Below are positions 11,822-21,790 of a stretch of 64,000 nucleotides of DNA, one piece after another. This DNA comes from Plantago major. Taxonomy: Eukaryota > Streptophyta > Magnoliopsida > Lamiales > Plantaginaceae. The stretch is taken from the NCBI GenBank assembly GCA_026545765.1, contig CM048840.1, forward strand, positions 81,868,877 to 81,932,876, read 5' to 3'. Within the stretch, counting starts at the first letter, position 1, and each line of letters opens with the position of its first letter. A program made the position numbers and the translations under genes. The notes beneath the pieces were generated by a model. That model was not told where the DNA came from. It ran no database searches and was given only the letters and a program-made list of their open reading frames with translations.

Positions 11822-12670
11822 TGAAAGTGCAGCATGCACTTATTGTATGATAATCTTGTCTTTCAATAATCAGTTCCAAGTTTTGTGTTTGTTGTTGTTT
11901 GTGAAGCTGCAGGATTATCAATGTTGTATAACATTGTGACAGGATAGAATTCAATGTTGGCATAACATTGAAGATACAGCATTGCCGCAGACATCGAAGA
12001 CAAAGCACTTTGGACAGGATACTTGGACTGGAAGTATTGACGGAATGAACAAGAATTGATTTAAGGAAAAAGAACAGTTTGTGGTGAAAGCAAGAAGGAA
12101 TATATTTTATGAAGAATTGAAATATGGGAATTTCCTTCTTTGCGCTTTTGAAGAAAACAAGTAAAAGAAAAAATTGCCTTTGCCAAGATCCTATTGCCTT
12201 TCGACATAGATGGAAGAGGTCGACATCTCAAGTATATATATGCAAGGATTCGGCAAAGCAAGTTTTTTGAGCCTTTCTTGATGATCAATCGAGTTTTTAT
12301 TAAAAGAGTTTAGGCTTCTTATTTTCTGCTAGCTTTAGAGTTTGTCTAAGAGTATTCATTGTTGGAATAACTCTTTCAAACATCGACCTAGAATAGCTTT
12401 TACTGTTGGTTCTTCTAGGGCTAGTTTTGGTTGTTTAATCAATCGTTTGTGATTGTATTAAACCTATTTGATTAGATCTACTTTTCCTGTCAGTAGATAT
12501 TTTGCCTAAGGCGCTGCCAATATATTTGTCTATATATTGGCTTGGTAATAGAAGTTACATTATTTATCCGCTGCTATCTGTTTACTGTAGACAATGTTGA
12601 ACAACATTGTTGGCAACATTGTCCATTGATCTTATTCCAAAGTACCAATCCGGGATCTTAAGTTCTAACA
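11822..12670 (+). repeat. 5' LTR of SIRE-like element
   Basis: 849 bp, TG...CA. It contains short palindromes of the CAATGTTG/CAACATTG family at 11919-11936, 11952-11970 and 12591-12622. Confidence 0.9.
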
Positions 12671-12672
12671 AG

Positions 12673-12685
12673 TGGCATCAGAGCC
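12673..12685 (+). other. Primer-binding site of SIRE-like element
   Basis: TGGCATCAGAGCC lies two bases after the LTR. It differs by one base from the plant initiator-tRNA-Met complement. Confidence 0.85.
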
Positions 12686-12725
12686 AGCCACCTAACTATT
12701 GGTGTCTAGATTTGGTACTACTACA

Positions 12726-13658
12726 ATGGATGCAAACTACAATAGACCTCCTGTGCTTGATGGGTCCAACTACCATTACTGGCAAATTCGGATGAGGACA
12801 TACATCAAGTCCCTTGATGGCCGTGCTTGGAGATCCATTCTGGAAGGATACACCTGGCCAACTGAAAGACCTGATGCTGATGGTGACATTGTCCCCATAC
12901 CTGAAGAACGCTTCTCTGCAGGTGACATACTTCTTAGCTCTTATAATGAAAAAGCCTTAAATGCTATCTTTGGTCATGTAGATTCTCATATGTTTAAAAT
13001 CATTCAAAACTGTACTACTGCAAAACAAGCTTGGGAATTACTTCAGAGTCATTGTGAAGGGGATGCTAGTGTCAAACAAACTAAACTTAGAATGCTTTGG
13101 TCTCAATTTGAAAATCTAAGAATGGCGGAGGAAGAAACCATTGACTCCTATTTTGAAAAACTCTTGACTCTCTCAAATGAATTCCAAAGACTGGGAGAAG
13201 CTATTTCTAATAGGCAACTTGTTTCCAAAGCTGTTCGATCTCTTTCCTCAAGATTTAATACCAAAGTCACTATTTTGGAAGACACTCATAACTTGGCAAC
13301 TATGGATTTTCATACCCTGTTGAACAATTTGAAAAACTTTGAACTAAATGAAAATGAGAGACAAGGTATGAAAACTCATAGCATTTCCCTACACTCTGTT
13401 TCTAAAGCAAAATCTTCCAAGCCTGATAGTAGTAGTGATGAGTCAGACAATATGACTGAGGAAGCTTTCAACAATCTTGTGAGGAAGTTCAACAAACTTA
13501 GATTCAGGAAAAACTCTGGTCAAGGATCCTCAAGTGGAACTAAAACTTTCAAAAAGAAAACCAATACTTTCAAAACTGGTTCTGCTTCCAAAACTAGCTC
13601 TGAATCTGATTTCGATCGCACTCCTCTTAGTAAGATTAGATGTTTTGAATGCCAATGA
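12726..13658 (+). pseudogene. gag: copia gag, stopped inside the zinc knuckle
   Basis: Nucleocapsid protein of the element. The first ATG after the PBS is at 12726 (MDANYNRPP...). The frame shows the UBN2-type gag domain (YHYWQIRMRTYIKSLD near residue 17, KQAWELLQSHCEGDASVKQTK near residue 105), then a Ser/Lys-rich linker. The zinc knuckle begins CFEC at 13640, but a TGA at 13656-13658 interrupts it two residues later. The rest of the CX2CX4HX4C pattern is visible in the same frame after the stop. The copy is therefore broken by a single point stop at this site. Confidence 0.85.
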
Positions 13659-14217
13659 TGGGGTCATTATCAAAATGAATGTGCTAACAATCTCAGAAAA
13701 GAGAAAAAGAATCTTCTTGCTTGTCTCAGTGATGACTCAGATGAAGAACAGGAAGATGAAGAAAAAGAAGATGATTCAACCACCAATGCTAGAGCTCTCC
13801 GCTCATCCACTTACCATGTTGATGACCAATGTTGGGACAACATTGTCAAGACAACATCGGGATTAGAAATCTTCTTTGACTATGATGACTCTGAGAACTG
13901 TGAAATCTTGGCACTAACCAAACCTGAAAAGTCAGGAATATCTAATGTTTTATGTCTACATGGATCTGTGGATTTTGATATAGATAGTCCATCAGAAGAG
14001 GAAGTTAATGCAGATCAAATGGTGAAGGAACTGCAACAGATGTATGAGAAACTCTTCAGTGAATGGAAGACTCTCAGAAAACTCCTCAAGAAAACTGAGA
14101 AGGAGAACCACGATCTGAAAGACACCATTGTCAAACTAGAAGCTAAATTAACAAAGAAGGACTCTGAGCTGTTCAAAGTAATCTCTGAGCTAGATAATGA
14201 AAAGAAGGACAATCGCT
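13659..14217 (+). pseudogene. Gag-pol linker with coiled coil; protease absent
   Basis: After the zinc-knuckle remnant the sequence encodes acidic and coiled-coil stretches (about 14010-14215, Glu/Lys/Leu-rich). The palindrome CAATGTTGggaCAACATTG lies at 13827-13845. The frame then passes straight into the pre-integrase domain. The copia protease signature (D-S/T-G within a WxxDSG context) that should lie here is not found, so it has apparently been deleted. Confidence 0.6.
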
Positions 14218-15191
14218 ATGTGATGGACATTCCTCTCAAATGCAATGTTGCTCAACATGATGATGCAACACTGTGGCATAAGAAATTTGGACATGTCAAC
14301 TACAGAAATCTGGAGAAGATCATCAAAAATAATGTGGTGACAGGAGTGCCAAAGCTTACCAATGTGGGGAAACATGTTTGTGGCGACTGTCTTATGGGGA
14401 AACAAACCAAGGTGACACATCAGCCACTTCTGATTGAAGGACAACAAAGAGGTACCTTTAACTGCTTTGAACTCCTGCATATGGATCTCATGGGCCCTAT
14501 AGAAGCTAAAAGTTTAGGAGGAGCCTGGTATATCTATGTTATAGTTGATGATTTCTCTAGATACACTTGGGTCAACTTCTTGAAAGAAAAATCAGAAACT
14601 TTTGAATCCTTCAAAAACTGGCATACAAAATGTCAGAATCGACTCTACTCTTGTTCAAAGAATTCGATCTGACCATGGTAAAGAATTCGAGAATCAATTC
14701 TTTGATAAGTACTGTGAAAAGAAAGGAATCATGCATGAATACTCAGCTCCTAAGACACCACAACAAAATGGTGTTCTTTGAAAGGAAAAGCAGGACTCTT
14801 CAAGAAATGGCTAGAGTAATGTTGAGCTCAATGAACCTATCAAAAGGTTATGGGTGAAGCATGAACACTTGCTTGTCACATAATCAATCGTGTCTATCTT
14901 CGTCCAGGGTCTCTAACCACTCCATATGAGATGTTGAAAGGTAGAAAACCCAATCTCAAGTACTTTCATATATTTGGATGTGTGTGTTACATACTCAATG
15001 ATAGAGAACATCTAGGGAAATTTGATGCTAAAAGTGATAAAGGAATCTTTGTAGGATACTCTCAAAATAGTCAAGCCTATAGAGTATACAATCCTAGATT
15101 GCAGACTATACAAGAATCTGTGAATGTTTCCTTTGATGACTCTGAGCCCTATGCCCAGAAGAAGATCTCTGCAGTCTTGAGCAGTTATTGA
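14218..15191 (+). pseudogene. copia integrase, frameshifted
   Basis: Integrase inserts the cDNA into the host genome. The HHCC zinc-binding region is visible (LWHKKFGHVNYRNL, then CGDCLMGKQ). The first catalytic Asp is in HMDLMGP (about 14480) and the second is in RSDHGKEF (about 14670, another frame). The region of the catalytic Glu (PQQNGV, about 14760-14775) is followed by a stop. At least two frame changes separate these blocks (near 14640 and 14780-14900). The C-terminal FGCVCY...GIFVGYS block is at 14931-15191. The copy is not functional. Confidence 0.8.
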
Positions 15192-15425
15192 ATCAACCTC
15201 TGACTCCTCTACACATGAGAACGTATCAGAAACTGTGACCCCTGCTGCTGATCAAAATGAAAGAACCCATGTTGTGGGCAATGTTTTGCCAACATCCCCT
15301 CAGTGCAATGATGACTCAACATCAAACTCAACATCCCAGATTTACTCTCATAATGAAGAACAAGCTGATCCTCATCTCGAAATCGAGGTGAATCGACAAT
15401 CCATCCAAAGAACAATGCTGCACCT

Positions 15426-17132
15426 GTGTCTCCTGACTCAAGAAAGGATCCTCCTCCTAGAATTCGCAAAGATCATCCCAGTTCCCAAGTAATTGGAAAT
15501 CCAGGAGGAAGGACATTGAGGGGTAACACGCGCAAAAACTACAAGGAGACACTCAGACTTGCTGAAATATGTCACTCTGTAAGTTCCTCGTGCTTTGTTT
15601 CGTTGATTGAACCTAAAAATGTGAAAGAAGCTCTTGCTGATGATTTTTGGATAGAAGCAATGCAAGATGAACTTCGTCAGTTTCAAACAAATGAAGTCTG
15701 GACTCTTGTTCCCCGCCCCCATAATATAAATGTCATAGGCACCAAGTGGATTTTCAAAAACAAGAGTGATGACAAGGGGATAGTTGTAAAAAACAAAGCC
15801 AGATTGGTTGCTCAAGGTTACACCCAAGTGGAAGGCATTGATTTTGATGAGACCTTCGCTCCAGTTGCTAGATTAGAGTCCATTCGCTTGCTCCTAGCCT
15901 TAGCATGTTGTCTTAACATAAAACTCAAACAAATGGATGTTAAAGGAGCTTTCTTGAATGGCTACATTGACAAAGAAGTGTATGTTGAACAACCTAGAGG
16001 GTTTGAAGATCCTTTTTATCCTGACCATGTTTTTAAACTAAGAAAAGCCTTGTATGGTTTGAAACAAGCCCCACGCGCTTGGTATGCTAGGTTGACAGAA
16101 TTCCTAGTTGGGTTAGGATTTAAAAGAGGTGAGGGAGATCAAACTCTGTTTATTCTCAGGAAAGGAAAAGACATCTGCATTGCTCAAATCTATGTTGATG
16201 ATATTGTCTTCGGGGCTACTAACCTCTCCTTGCTAGATAAGTTTGTTCAAGCCATGACAGGAACTTTTGAGATGAGTATGATTGGTGAACTCAGCTTCTT
16301 CTTGGGGCTCCAGATACAGCAGAAACAGGAAGGCCTCTTTATCTCTCAAGAGAAATATGCCAAGAATCTTATCAAAAAATTTGGTCTGGAAAATGCCAAA
16401 CCTTGCAGCACTCCCATGGCTACATCTCTGAAACTCAGCAAAACCGATGTTGGGGACGATGTTGACCCAACATTGTACAGATCAATGATTGGAAGTCTCT
16501 TATATCTTTCAGCCACCAGACCGGACATCATGTTCTCTGTTTGTGTGTGTGCCAGGTATCAATCCAAGCCCAAAACATCTCACTTAACTGCTGTCAAAAG
16601 AATCATTAGATATATATCAGGAACTGTTAATCTTGGATTATGGTATGCATGTGATTCAAACACTAATCTGTTGGGATTTAGTGATTCTGATTGGGCTGGT
16701 GACTTAGATGATCGAAAATCAACTAGTAGAGGTTGTTTTTATCTTGGAACAAATCTTGTGTCATGGTATAGTAAGAAACAAAATTGCGTGTCTCTCTCTA
16801 CTGCTGAATCTGAATATGTAGCGGCTGGGAGTTGTGTGTCTCAATTAATTTGGCTGAACAATATGCTGCATCAATATGGGTTTCAGAGTGACACTCTTTT
16901 GCTGTTTTGTGATAACCTTAGTGCCATTCACATATCCAAGAACCCTGTTCAACACTCACGCACCAAGCATATAGACATTCGACATCATTTTCTTAGAGAC
17001 TTAGTCTCCAAACAAATAATTGACATACAACACATTGATACCACAAATCAGTTAGCTGACATTTTCACAAAGCCCCTTGATAAAGAGAGATTCTTCAGTT
17101 TGAGAAGGTCTCTTGGCCTTTGCACTATTTGA
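15426..17132 (+). CDS. pol: copia reverse transcriptase-RNase H, open frame
   Basis: It copies element RNA into DNA and degrades the RNA strand. The frame is uninterrupted for 568 codons. RT blocks include KARLVAQGYTQ, MDVKGAFLNG and the catalytic YVDD at about residues 256-259. RNase H follows, with GFSDSDWAGD (about residue 418), STAESEY (about 458), FCDN (about 494) and the terminal QLADIFTKPL. The start given is only where the open frame begins; in the intact element it would be part of a gag-pol polyprotein. It is open while gag and integrase are broken, which points to recent damage rather than long decay. Confidence 0.9.
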   Translation: MSPDSRKDPPPRIRKDHPSSQVIGNPGGRTLRGNTRKNYKETLRLAEICHSVSSSCFVSLIEPKNVKEALADDFWIEAMQDELRQFQTNEVWTLVPRPHNINVIGTKWIFKNKSDDKGIVVKNKARLVAQGYTQVEGIDFDETFAPVARLESIRLLLALACCLNIKLKQMDVKGAFLNGYIDKEVYVEQPRGFEDPFYPDHVFKLRKALYGLKQAPRAWYARLTEFLVGLGFKRGEGDQTLFILRKGKDICIAQIYVDDIVFGATNLSLLDKFVQAMTGTFEMSMIGELSFFLGLQIQQKQEGLFISQEKYAKNLIKKFGLENAKPCSTPMATSLKLSKTDVGDDVDPTLYRSMIGSLLYLSATRPDIMFSVCVCARYQSKPKTSHLTAVKRIIRYISGTVNLGLWYACDSNTNLLGFSDSDWAGDLDDRKSTSRGCFYLGTNLVSWYSKKQNCVSLSTAESEYVAAGSCVSQLIWLNNMLHQYGFQSDTLLLFCDNLSAIHISKNPVQHSRTKHIDIRHHFLRDLVSKQIIDIQHIDTTNQLADIFTKPLDKERFFSLRRSLGLCTI

Positions 17133-18202
17133 TAGGATTTGCTGCAAGCAATGTTGACATAACATTCTGGTCAACATTGTCTTCTATGTTTACCTAGTGT
17201 GTCTTTCTGTTATTTTTTTTAGTCTTTTCTCTTTCTTATTCTTGTGTGTCTATGTGTTTTTTGTGCTTCTGTGCTGGTCAATGGCTGTTCCTATTTGTAG
17301 CTTACAGTGGTGATGCTTAGGGTTTGAAAGGCTATTTGAAACCAAGGTTGAAAGGGATCGAGTCTCCTGTGTGTTTGCTTTATGTAAAACCCACTTTTGC
17401 TGCTTTTTGGCTATTTTTACTCGTACCTTGACTCACTCTTGATGTTGCCTCCTGTTCTTTATGCTTAATAAATCTAATGAATTATGATAAAAAGGGCTCG
17501 AAGTGTTTCCATCGAGGATCGTGTTGGGCAGGTTTCAAATACTATCCAGATATCGACGTGGCCAATGTGTCATATGTCGTGAGGGTTGATGGCCTGTACT
17601 GGAAACCGACACGCACAAAAGTGCCGATTCTCGTAAAGCTGCTGGTTCACTTTCTGAGTACCAAATTACCCTATGTGGTCAAATGTGGTCTCATGGTCAC
17701 CCCCACTCAAACTTATGCTAATTGTTCAATTTACTTCTTGAGGCCATGTTGAGTGTGTTTCTTTTGTATTCCTTTCTTCTTCTGTTTTGCCTGCAGCATC
17801 AGTGGTGTTAATCGAATCTGCACATCTTGAGACTTGGTTTCCTAGCTGACTTACATTAAGAGTGGTCTGATATTCCGATGTTGTCATCAATTTTGAGCCA
17901 ACATCCTGGTCAACATTGCCTGTACTGGAAGTACCTTCTTTGCTATGTTTTTGTGTGCTCTTTCTGTGTTTTGGGTTGGGTTTGAGGGGGAGTAATTTAG
18001 TGTCTTGGGTATCTGGTAAAATGTAAACTGTAAGATATAATATCTTACTCTTATCTGACCTTGATTTGCTTCCTTAAACAAAAATGTACCTCCCTAGGCT
18101 GAGTTTTGAGAACCTTCTTCATTCTTGACCTAATTGATACGGTGGTCATTTGCTTTCCTTAATCTCATATTAACAGTTGTGTACAGATCTTGGTTTGTGT
18201 TT
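17133..18202 (+). other. Non-coding spacer between pol and the accessory ORF
   Basis: It opens with a palindrome cluster (17149-17179, CAATGTT/AACATTG arms) 17 bp after the pol stop. At 17523-17637 it holds the block shared with the Athila 3' units. A second palindrome group lies at about 17879-17917. No coding frame is supported. Confidence 0.65.
17523..17637 (+). repeat. Non-coding block shared with Athila 3' units
   Basis: 115 nt line up almost without gaps with 118 nt at 23649-23766 and with the equivalent part of units 1-5 (for example about 6711-6830). Identical runs include TTTCAAATACTA, TGAGGGTTGATGGC and GACACGCACAAAAGTGC, the last containing a GCAC-AAAA-GTGC hairpin. The Athila and copia superfamilies are otherwise unrelated outside pol, so the sharing is unexpected. 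Confidence 0.75.
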
Positions 18203-18205
18203 TGA

Positions 18206-18489
18206 TATATATGATTATGATCCTTGGAGCAAACCAACCAAAAACATTCCTCCAACCATATTACCACTACCTCTCTCATTAACCCAATTCACCACCACTC
18301 ACAAAAACTGCCCCACCACTCACACTGCCATCCTTCCAAACCACTCTCTTACAAAAAAAAAATTCTTCCCTGTTTTTACTTCTTACTTCCTAAACTCTTC
18401 ACCTTCCCCTCACTCTACTCTCTTGTCTCTCTCAATCAAAATTCCTCTCCCGCTCTTTCTCCCTCAACTCTAGCTTCACGATCCAAACA
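18206..18489 (+). promoter_or_regulatory. Internal promoter and pyrimidine-rich leader of the accessory ORF
   Basis: TATATATG at 18206-18213 is followed by a leader of about 250 nt dominated by C, T and A (CT-rich from 18240 to 18485), ending at the ATG at 18490. This looks like a plant core promoter and 5' UTR placed inside the retrotransposon. Confidence 0.55.
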
Positions 18490-20447
18490 ATGTCGTCCCC
18501 GACAAAATCCGTCTTGCCCGGATTTTCATTGCAAACACCTGAGGGGGAGCAAGCTTATCCTCTTCCCATTCGTGCTGAACCGGCCGATTTTGAGATTCCA
18601 GTCTATAATTGTGAGGATTCGGAAGATAGTGCTGAAAAACCCTCATCTCCTGTACCAAAACCACCATCTCCAAAAACCCAGACTGAGTCATCACCATCAA
18701 ACCCCTCTGAATTTGCTGCAGAAACCCTTGTTAAATTGGGGAGCATGCCAGTCGACTTGCCACAAGATCTGAGGGATGATGATGAAAGCCCAATGGGGAT
18801 AGAGAAAGATGCTCCCATGGAGGATGCTGGGGAAGATGTTGGACATCCCGAAATTCAACATGCATCCGATGAAAACCCCAAAATCTGTTGAAGAAGATGA
18901 TGTACAACAACCTGACAAAACAGGGCGGCTACTGATGGCCTGAATGATGAGAATCAGACTAGCATGCATTCTGAAAATGTTGAGAAACCCGCAGATGAGC
19001 CTACCATTGAACTAGTTGAAGTGGAAGATTGGCAGTCAGATGACTCAGAGAAAGCGAAAGTGATCCAATGAATATAGATGAGGATGTTGCCGCAACATCA
19101 CCGCTCATGATGATAACAATGATGAAAGCTCTAATGATATGGAAGATTATGAGCCAGAAACTGAAGATGACTCTAAGGATGAGTCAATGGTTGAAGAAGA
19201 AGATCTGAGAAACTCAGATGAAAGCTCAGATGACTCTGAAGATTATGAAGCTGAGACAGAGGAAGAATCTGAAGAAGAATCACTTGATGATGAGGATGTC
19301 ATTCTTGAAGAAGAATCTGAAGAAGACCCTGAGGTAAATGATCTATCCTCTGAACCTGTGTTTACAGATGGTTCTGATTGGGATGAAGATGCAGTTTCTC
19401 ATTTGTTCTATGATAACAAGAATCTAGAAAAATATGAGAAAATCAAAAACAATGCTATAGATGTTGAGAAGATAATTAAAGAAGACTCATTTGAAGAGTA
19501 TAACTTGGTTGCCTATCCAAGAAGAAAAGGAATCTCTATTATCTTGTCATACTCAATATACTGCATTTGTTCCTGAAATCATAAGAGAATTCTATGCTCA
19601 TTTATCTGAGAATTTTGGTAGTGAAGGGCATGGTAAGCATCACTGTGTGTACTTGAGAGGTGATGTATTCTTCTTGACTTCTAAGGATATCAATACTGTG
19701 CTGCATAGAAATAGGGATGAGATTGAGACTCCTGTGGAGGTAACTATGGATGAGATTGCAAGAGAGCTAACTGCAGGGAAATTAAAATCTTGGCCTACTG
19801 GAACTCTAGATTTGAAATATTGTTGCTCTCTAGTATCTGTTCTTGCCAGGATTTGCCTGTACAACTGGTTGCCATCTTCCAATAACAACAAGCTCAGCCA
19901 AGAGGCAGCCATGCTGCTTTACAGGATTAAAATGGGTTACAATTTCAATCTGGGAGAAAGGATTCTCAAGTATCTAGAAAATTCTAAGAATAGAGGGATC
20001 AGAGGACATTTGATTCTTCCATCCACTATATTTGTTGTTCTTCAGATGCAGGGTATTGAGGTTAAAGCCAATGATGTCTATCATTCCAACTTCAAATCCA
20101 TCACAGTCACCAAACAACTGCTGGAAACACATGACAGGATCTGTGATCTTCCTTGGGTATATCCTGATGTTTCTGTGAACATGGATGTAGAGGAGAATAT
20201 GCCTCTTTCTACTGGCAAAACTGATGTACCAGAAAGCTCTGTAGTTGCAGCTCAACATTCCCATGTTGACTTATATGTTGGGACAACATTGACTCCTAAC
20301 ATTGAAACTCTGTCTGCAGGTATTTTAACTGAACAGGACAAGCTGATTCTGGAGCAAATCAAAGGGCTTGATGAGCAGATATCAAACAATCTGAAGTTCA
20401 GAAATACTCTAGTTTCTTTTCTTTCCTCACAAAAAGGGGGAGAATAG
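18490..20447 (+). pseudogene. Accessory ORF downstream of pol (putative plant transposon protein type), frameshifted
   Basis: SIRE-type elements often carry an extra ORF after pol, sometimes called env-like. Here the first part (18490-18891) is Pro/Ser- and acid-rich. The second (19139-19576) is very acidic (Glu/Asp runs). The third (19491-20447) has the conserved-looking block REFYAHLSENF...YLRGDVFFLTSKDINTVL (about residues 32-70 of that frame), like the 'putative plant transposon protein' domain, and a C-terminal coiled coil (about 20330-20440). Frame changes near 18890-19130 and 19540 break it. I see no signal peptide or transmembrane segment that would support an envelope role; a nuclear or DNA-binding role is possible but unproven. 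Confidence 0.65.
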
Positions 20448-20634
20448 ATAACTTGAGTTCATTCTTCTTTGTGTTGAACAATTTATAATTTATGTGGGTC
20501 TGTAATATTTTAAATTTTAAATTCTCTTGAATATTTTTAAGCTGTCTGGTTAAGGGGGAGATCTGATCTCTTAGTTCTTAGTATTGTTTCTATGATCTGA
20601 TCTCTTGTTTTGTTTTGTGATGAAAGACTAAGAT

Positions 20635-20646
20635 TAAGGGGGAGAT
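20635..20646 (+). other. Polypurine tract of SIRE-like element
   Basis: AAGGGGGAGAT lies directly before the 3' LTR. It is the start point of plus-strand DNA synthesis. Confidence 0.85.
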
Positions 20647-21498
20647 TGAAAGTGCAGCATGCACTTATAGTATGATAATCTTGTCTTTCAATAATCAGTT
20701 CCAAGTTTTGTGTTTGTTGTTGTTTGTGAAGCTGCAGGATTATCAATGTTGTATAACATTGTGACAGGATAGAATTCAATGTTGGCATAACATTGAAGAT
20801 ACAGCATTGCCGCAGACATCGAAGACAAAGCACTTTGGACAGGATACTTGGACTGGAAGAATTAACAGAATGAACAAGAATTGATTTAAGGAAAAAGAAC
20901 AGTTTGTGGTGAAAGCAAGAAGGAATATATTTTATGAAGAATTGAAATATGGGAATTTCCTTCTTTGCGCTTTTGAAGAAAACAAGTAAAAGGAAAAATT
21001 GCCTTTGCCAAGATCCTATTGCCTTTCGACATAGATGGAAGAGGTCGACATCTCAAGTATATATATGCAAGGATTCAGCAAAGCAAGTTTTTTGAGCCTT
21101 TCTTGATGATCAATCGAGTTTTTATTAAAAGAGTTTAGGCTTCTTGTTTTCTGCTAGCTTTAGAGTTTGTCTAAGAGTATTCATTGTTGGAATAACTCTT
21201 TCAAACATCGACCTAGAATAGCTTTTACTGTTGGTTCTTCTAGGGCTAGTTTTGGTTGTTTAATCAATCGTTTGTGATTGTATTAAACCTATTTGATTAG
21301 ATCTACTTTTCCCCTCAAGTCGGTAGATATTTTGTTTAAGGCGCTTGATATATTTTTCTATATATTGGCTTGGTAATAGAAGTTACATTATTTATCCGCT
21401 GCTATCTGTTTACTGTAGACAATGTTGAACAACATTGTTGGCAACATTGTCCATTGATCTTATTCCAAAGTACCAATCCGGGATCTTAAGTTCTAACA
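20647..21498 (+). repeat. 3' LTR of SIRE-like element
   Basis: 852 bp. It differs from the 5' LTR at a handful of positions (for example near the CTTATAGT start and in the 21310-21345 segment). Confidence 0.9.
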
Positions 21499-21649
21499 CT
21501 ACAATCAAACTGTTACTCGCAAGTATCTGTTTACTCTCACTGCTACGTAGCTTAATTAATTCCTTAGCGAATGACTCTGTGGTTTAGCTTTGTCTGTCTA
21601 TAACAACTGCTTACTACTTGGTTTTCTAAGTATTAATTTAAGCACATCA
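21499..21649 (+). repeat. 5' LTR of inner Athila-like element, second part
   Basis: It matches 25514-25663 in the intact 3' LTR and ends AGCACATCA directly before the PBS. Confidence 0.88.
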
Positions 21650-21653
21650 AATT

Positions 21654-21671
21654 TGGCGCCGCTGCCGGAGA
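21654..21671 (+). other. Primer-binding site of inner element
   Basis: TGGCGCCGCTGCCGGAGA lies four bases after the LTR. It matches tRNA-Asp well. Confidence 0.85.
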
Positions 21672-21790
21672 ATTAATTCCTACTGTAGCGTTTTGAGTGT
21701 GATTTTTTGATTGTTTATAGTTTTTATTTGTTTAGCTAGTTTTTTGTTGGAACTACTCGTGGTTTCCTGTCTTTGTGTGTGCAGGAACTT

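Larger units (their letters stand above)
11822..21498 (+). mobile_element. SIRE-like Ty1/copia retrotransposon (9677 bp), inserted in the inner Athila 5' LTR
   Basis: LTRs are 11822-12670 and 20647-21498 (849 and 852 bp, nearly identical). They begin TGAAAGTGCAGC and end TTCTAACA. The PBS matches tRNA-iMet with one change, and the polypurine tract is AAGGGGGAGAT. The target was CTATC; the right-hand copy of the duplication has lost one base. The order is gag, integrase, RT-RNase H, non-coding spacer, accessory ORF, which fits the SIRE/Maximus group. Gag has a stop, the protease is missing and integrase is frameshifted, but RT-RNase H is fully open. Confidence 0.9.

Noticed and set aside
17477..17752. 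ORF of 91 codons over the shared copia/Athila block
   Set aside because: The block is conserved in the Athila copies where this frame is not open, so conservation is at nucleotide level.
19640..20264. Minus-strand frames opposite the SIRE-like accessory ORF
   Set aside because: They are shadows of the plus-strand coding region with no recognisable domain.
18490..20447. Retroviral-type envelope gene
   Set aside because: Accessory ORFs in SIRE-type elements are often called env-like, but no signal peptide, fusion peptide or transmembrane helix can be seen in any of the three copies here.
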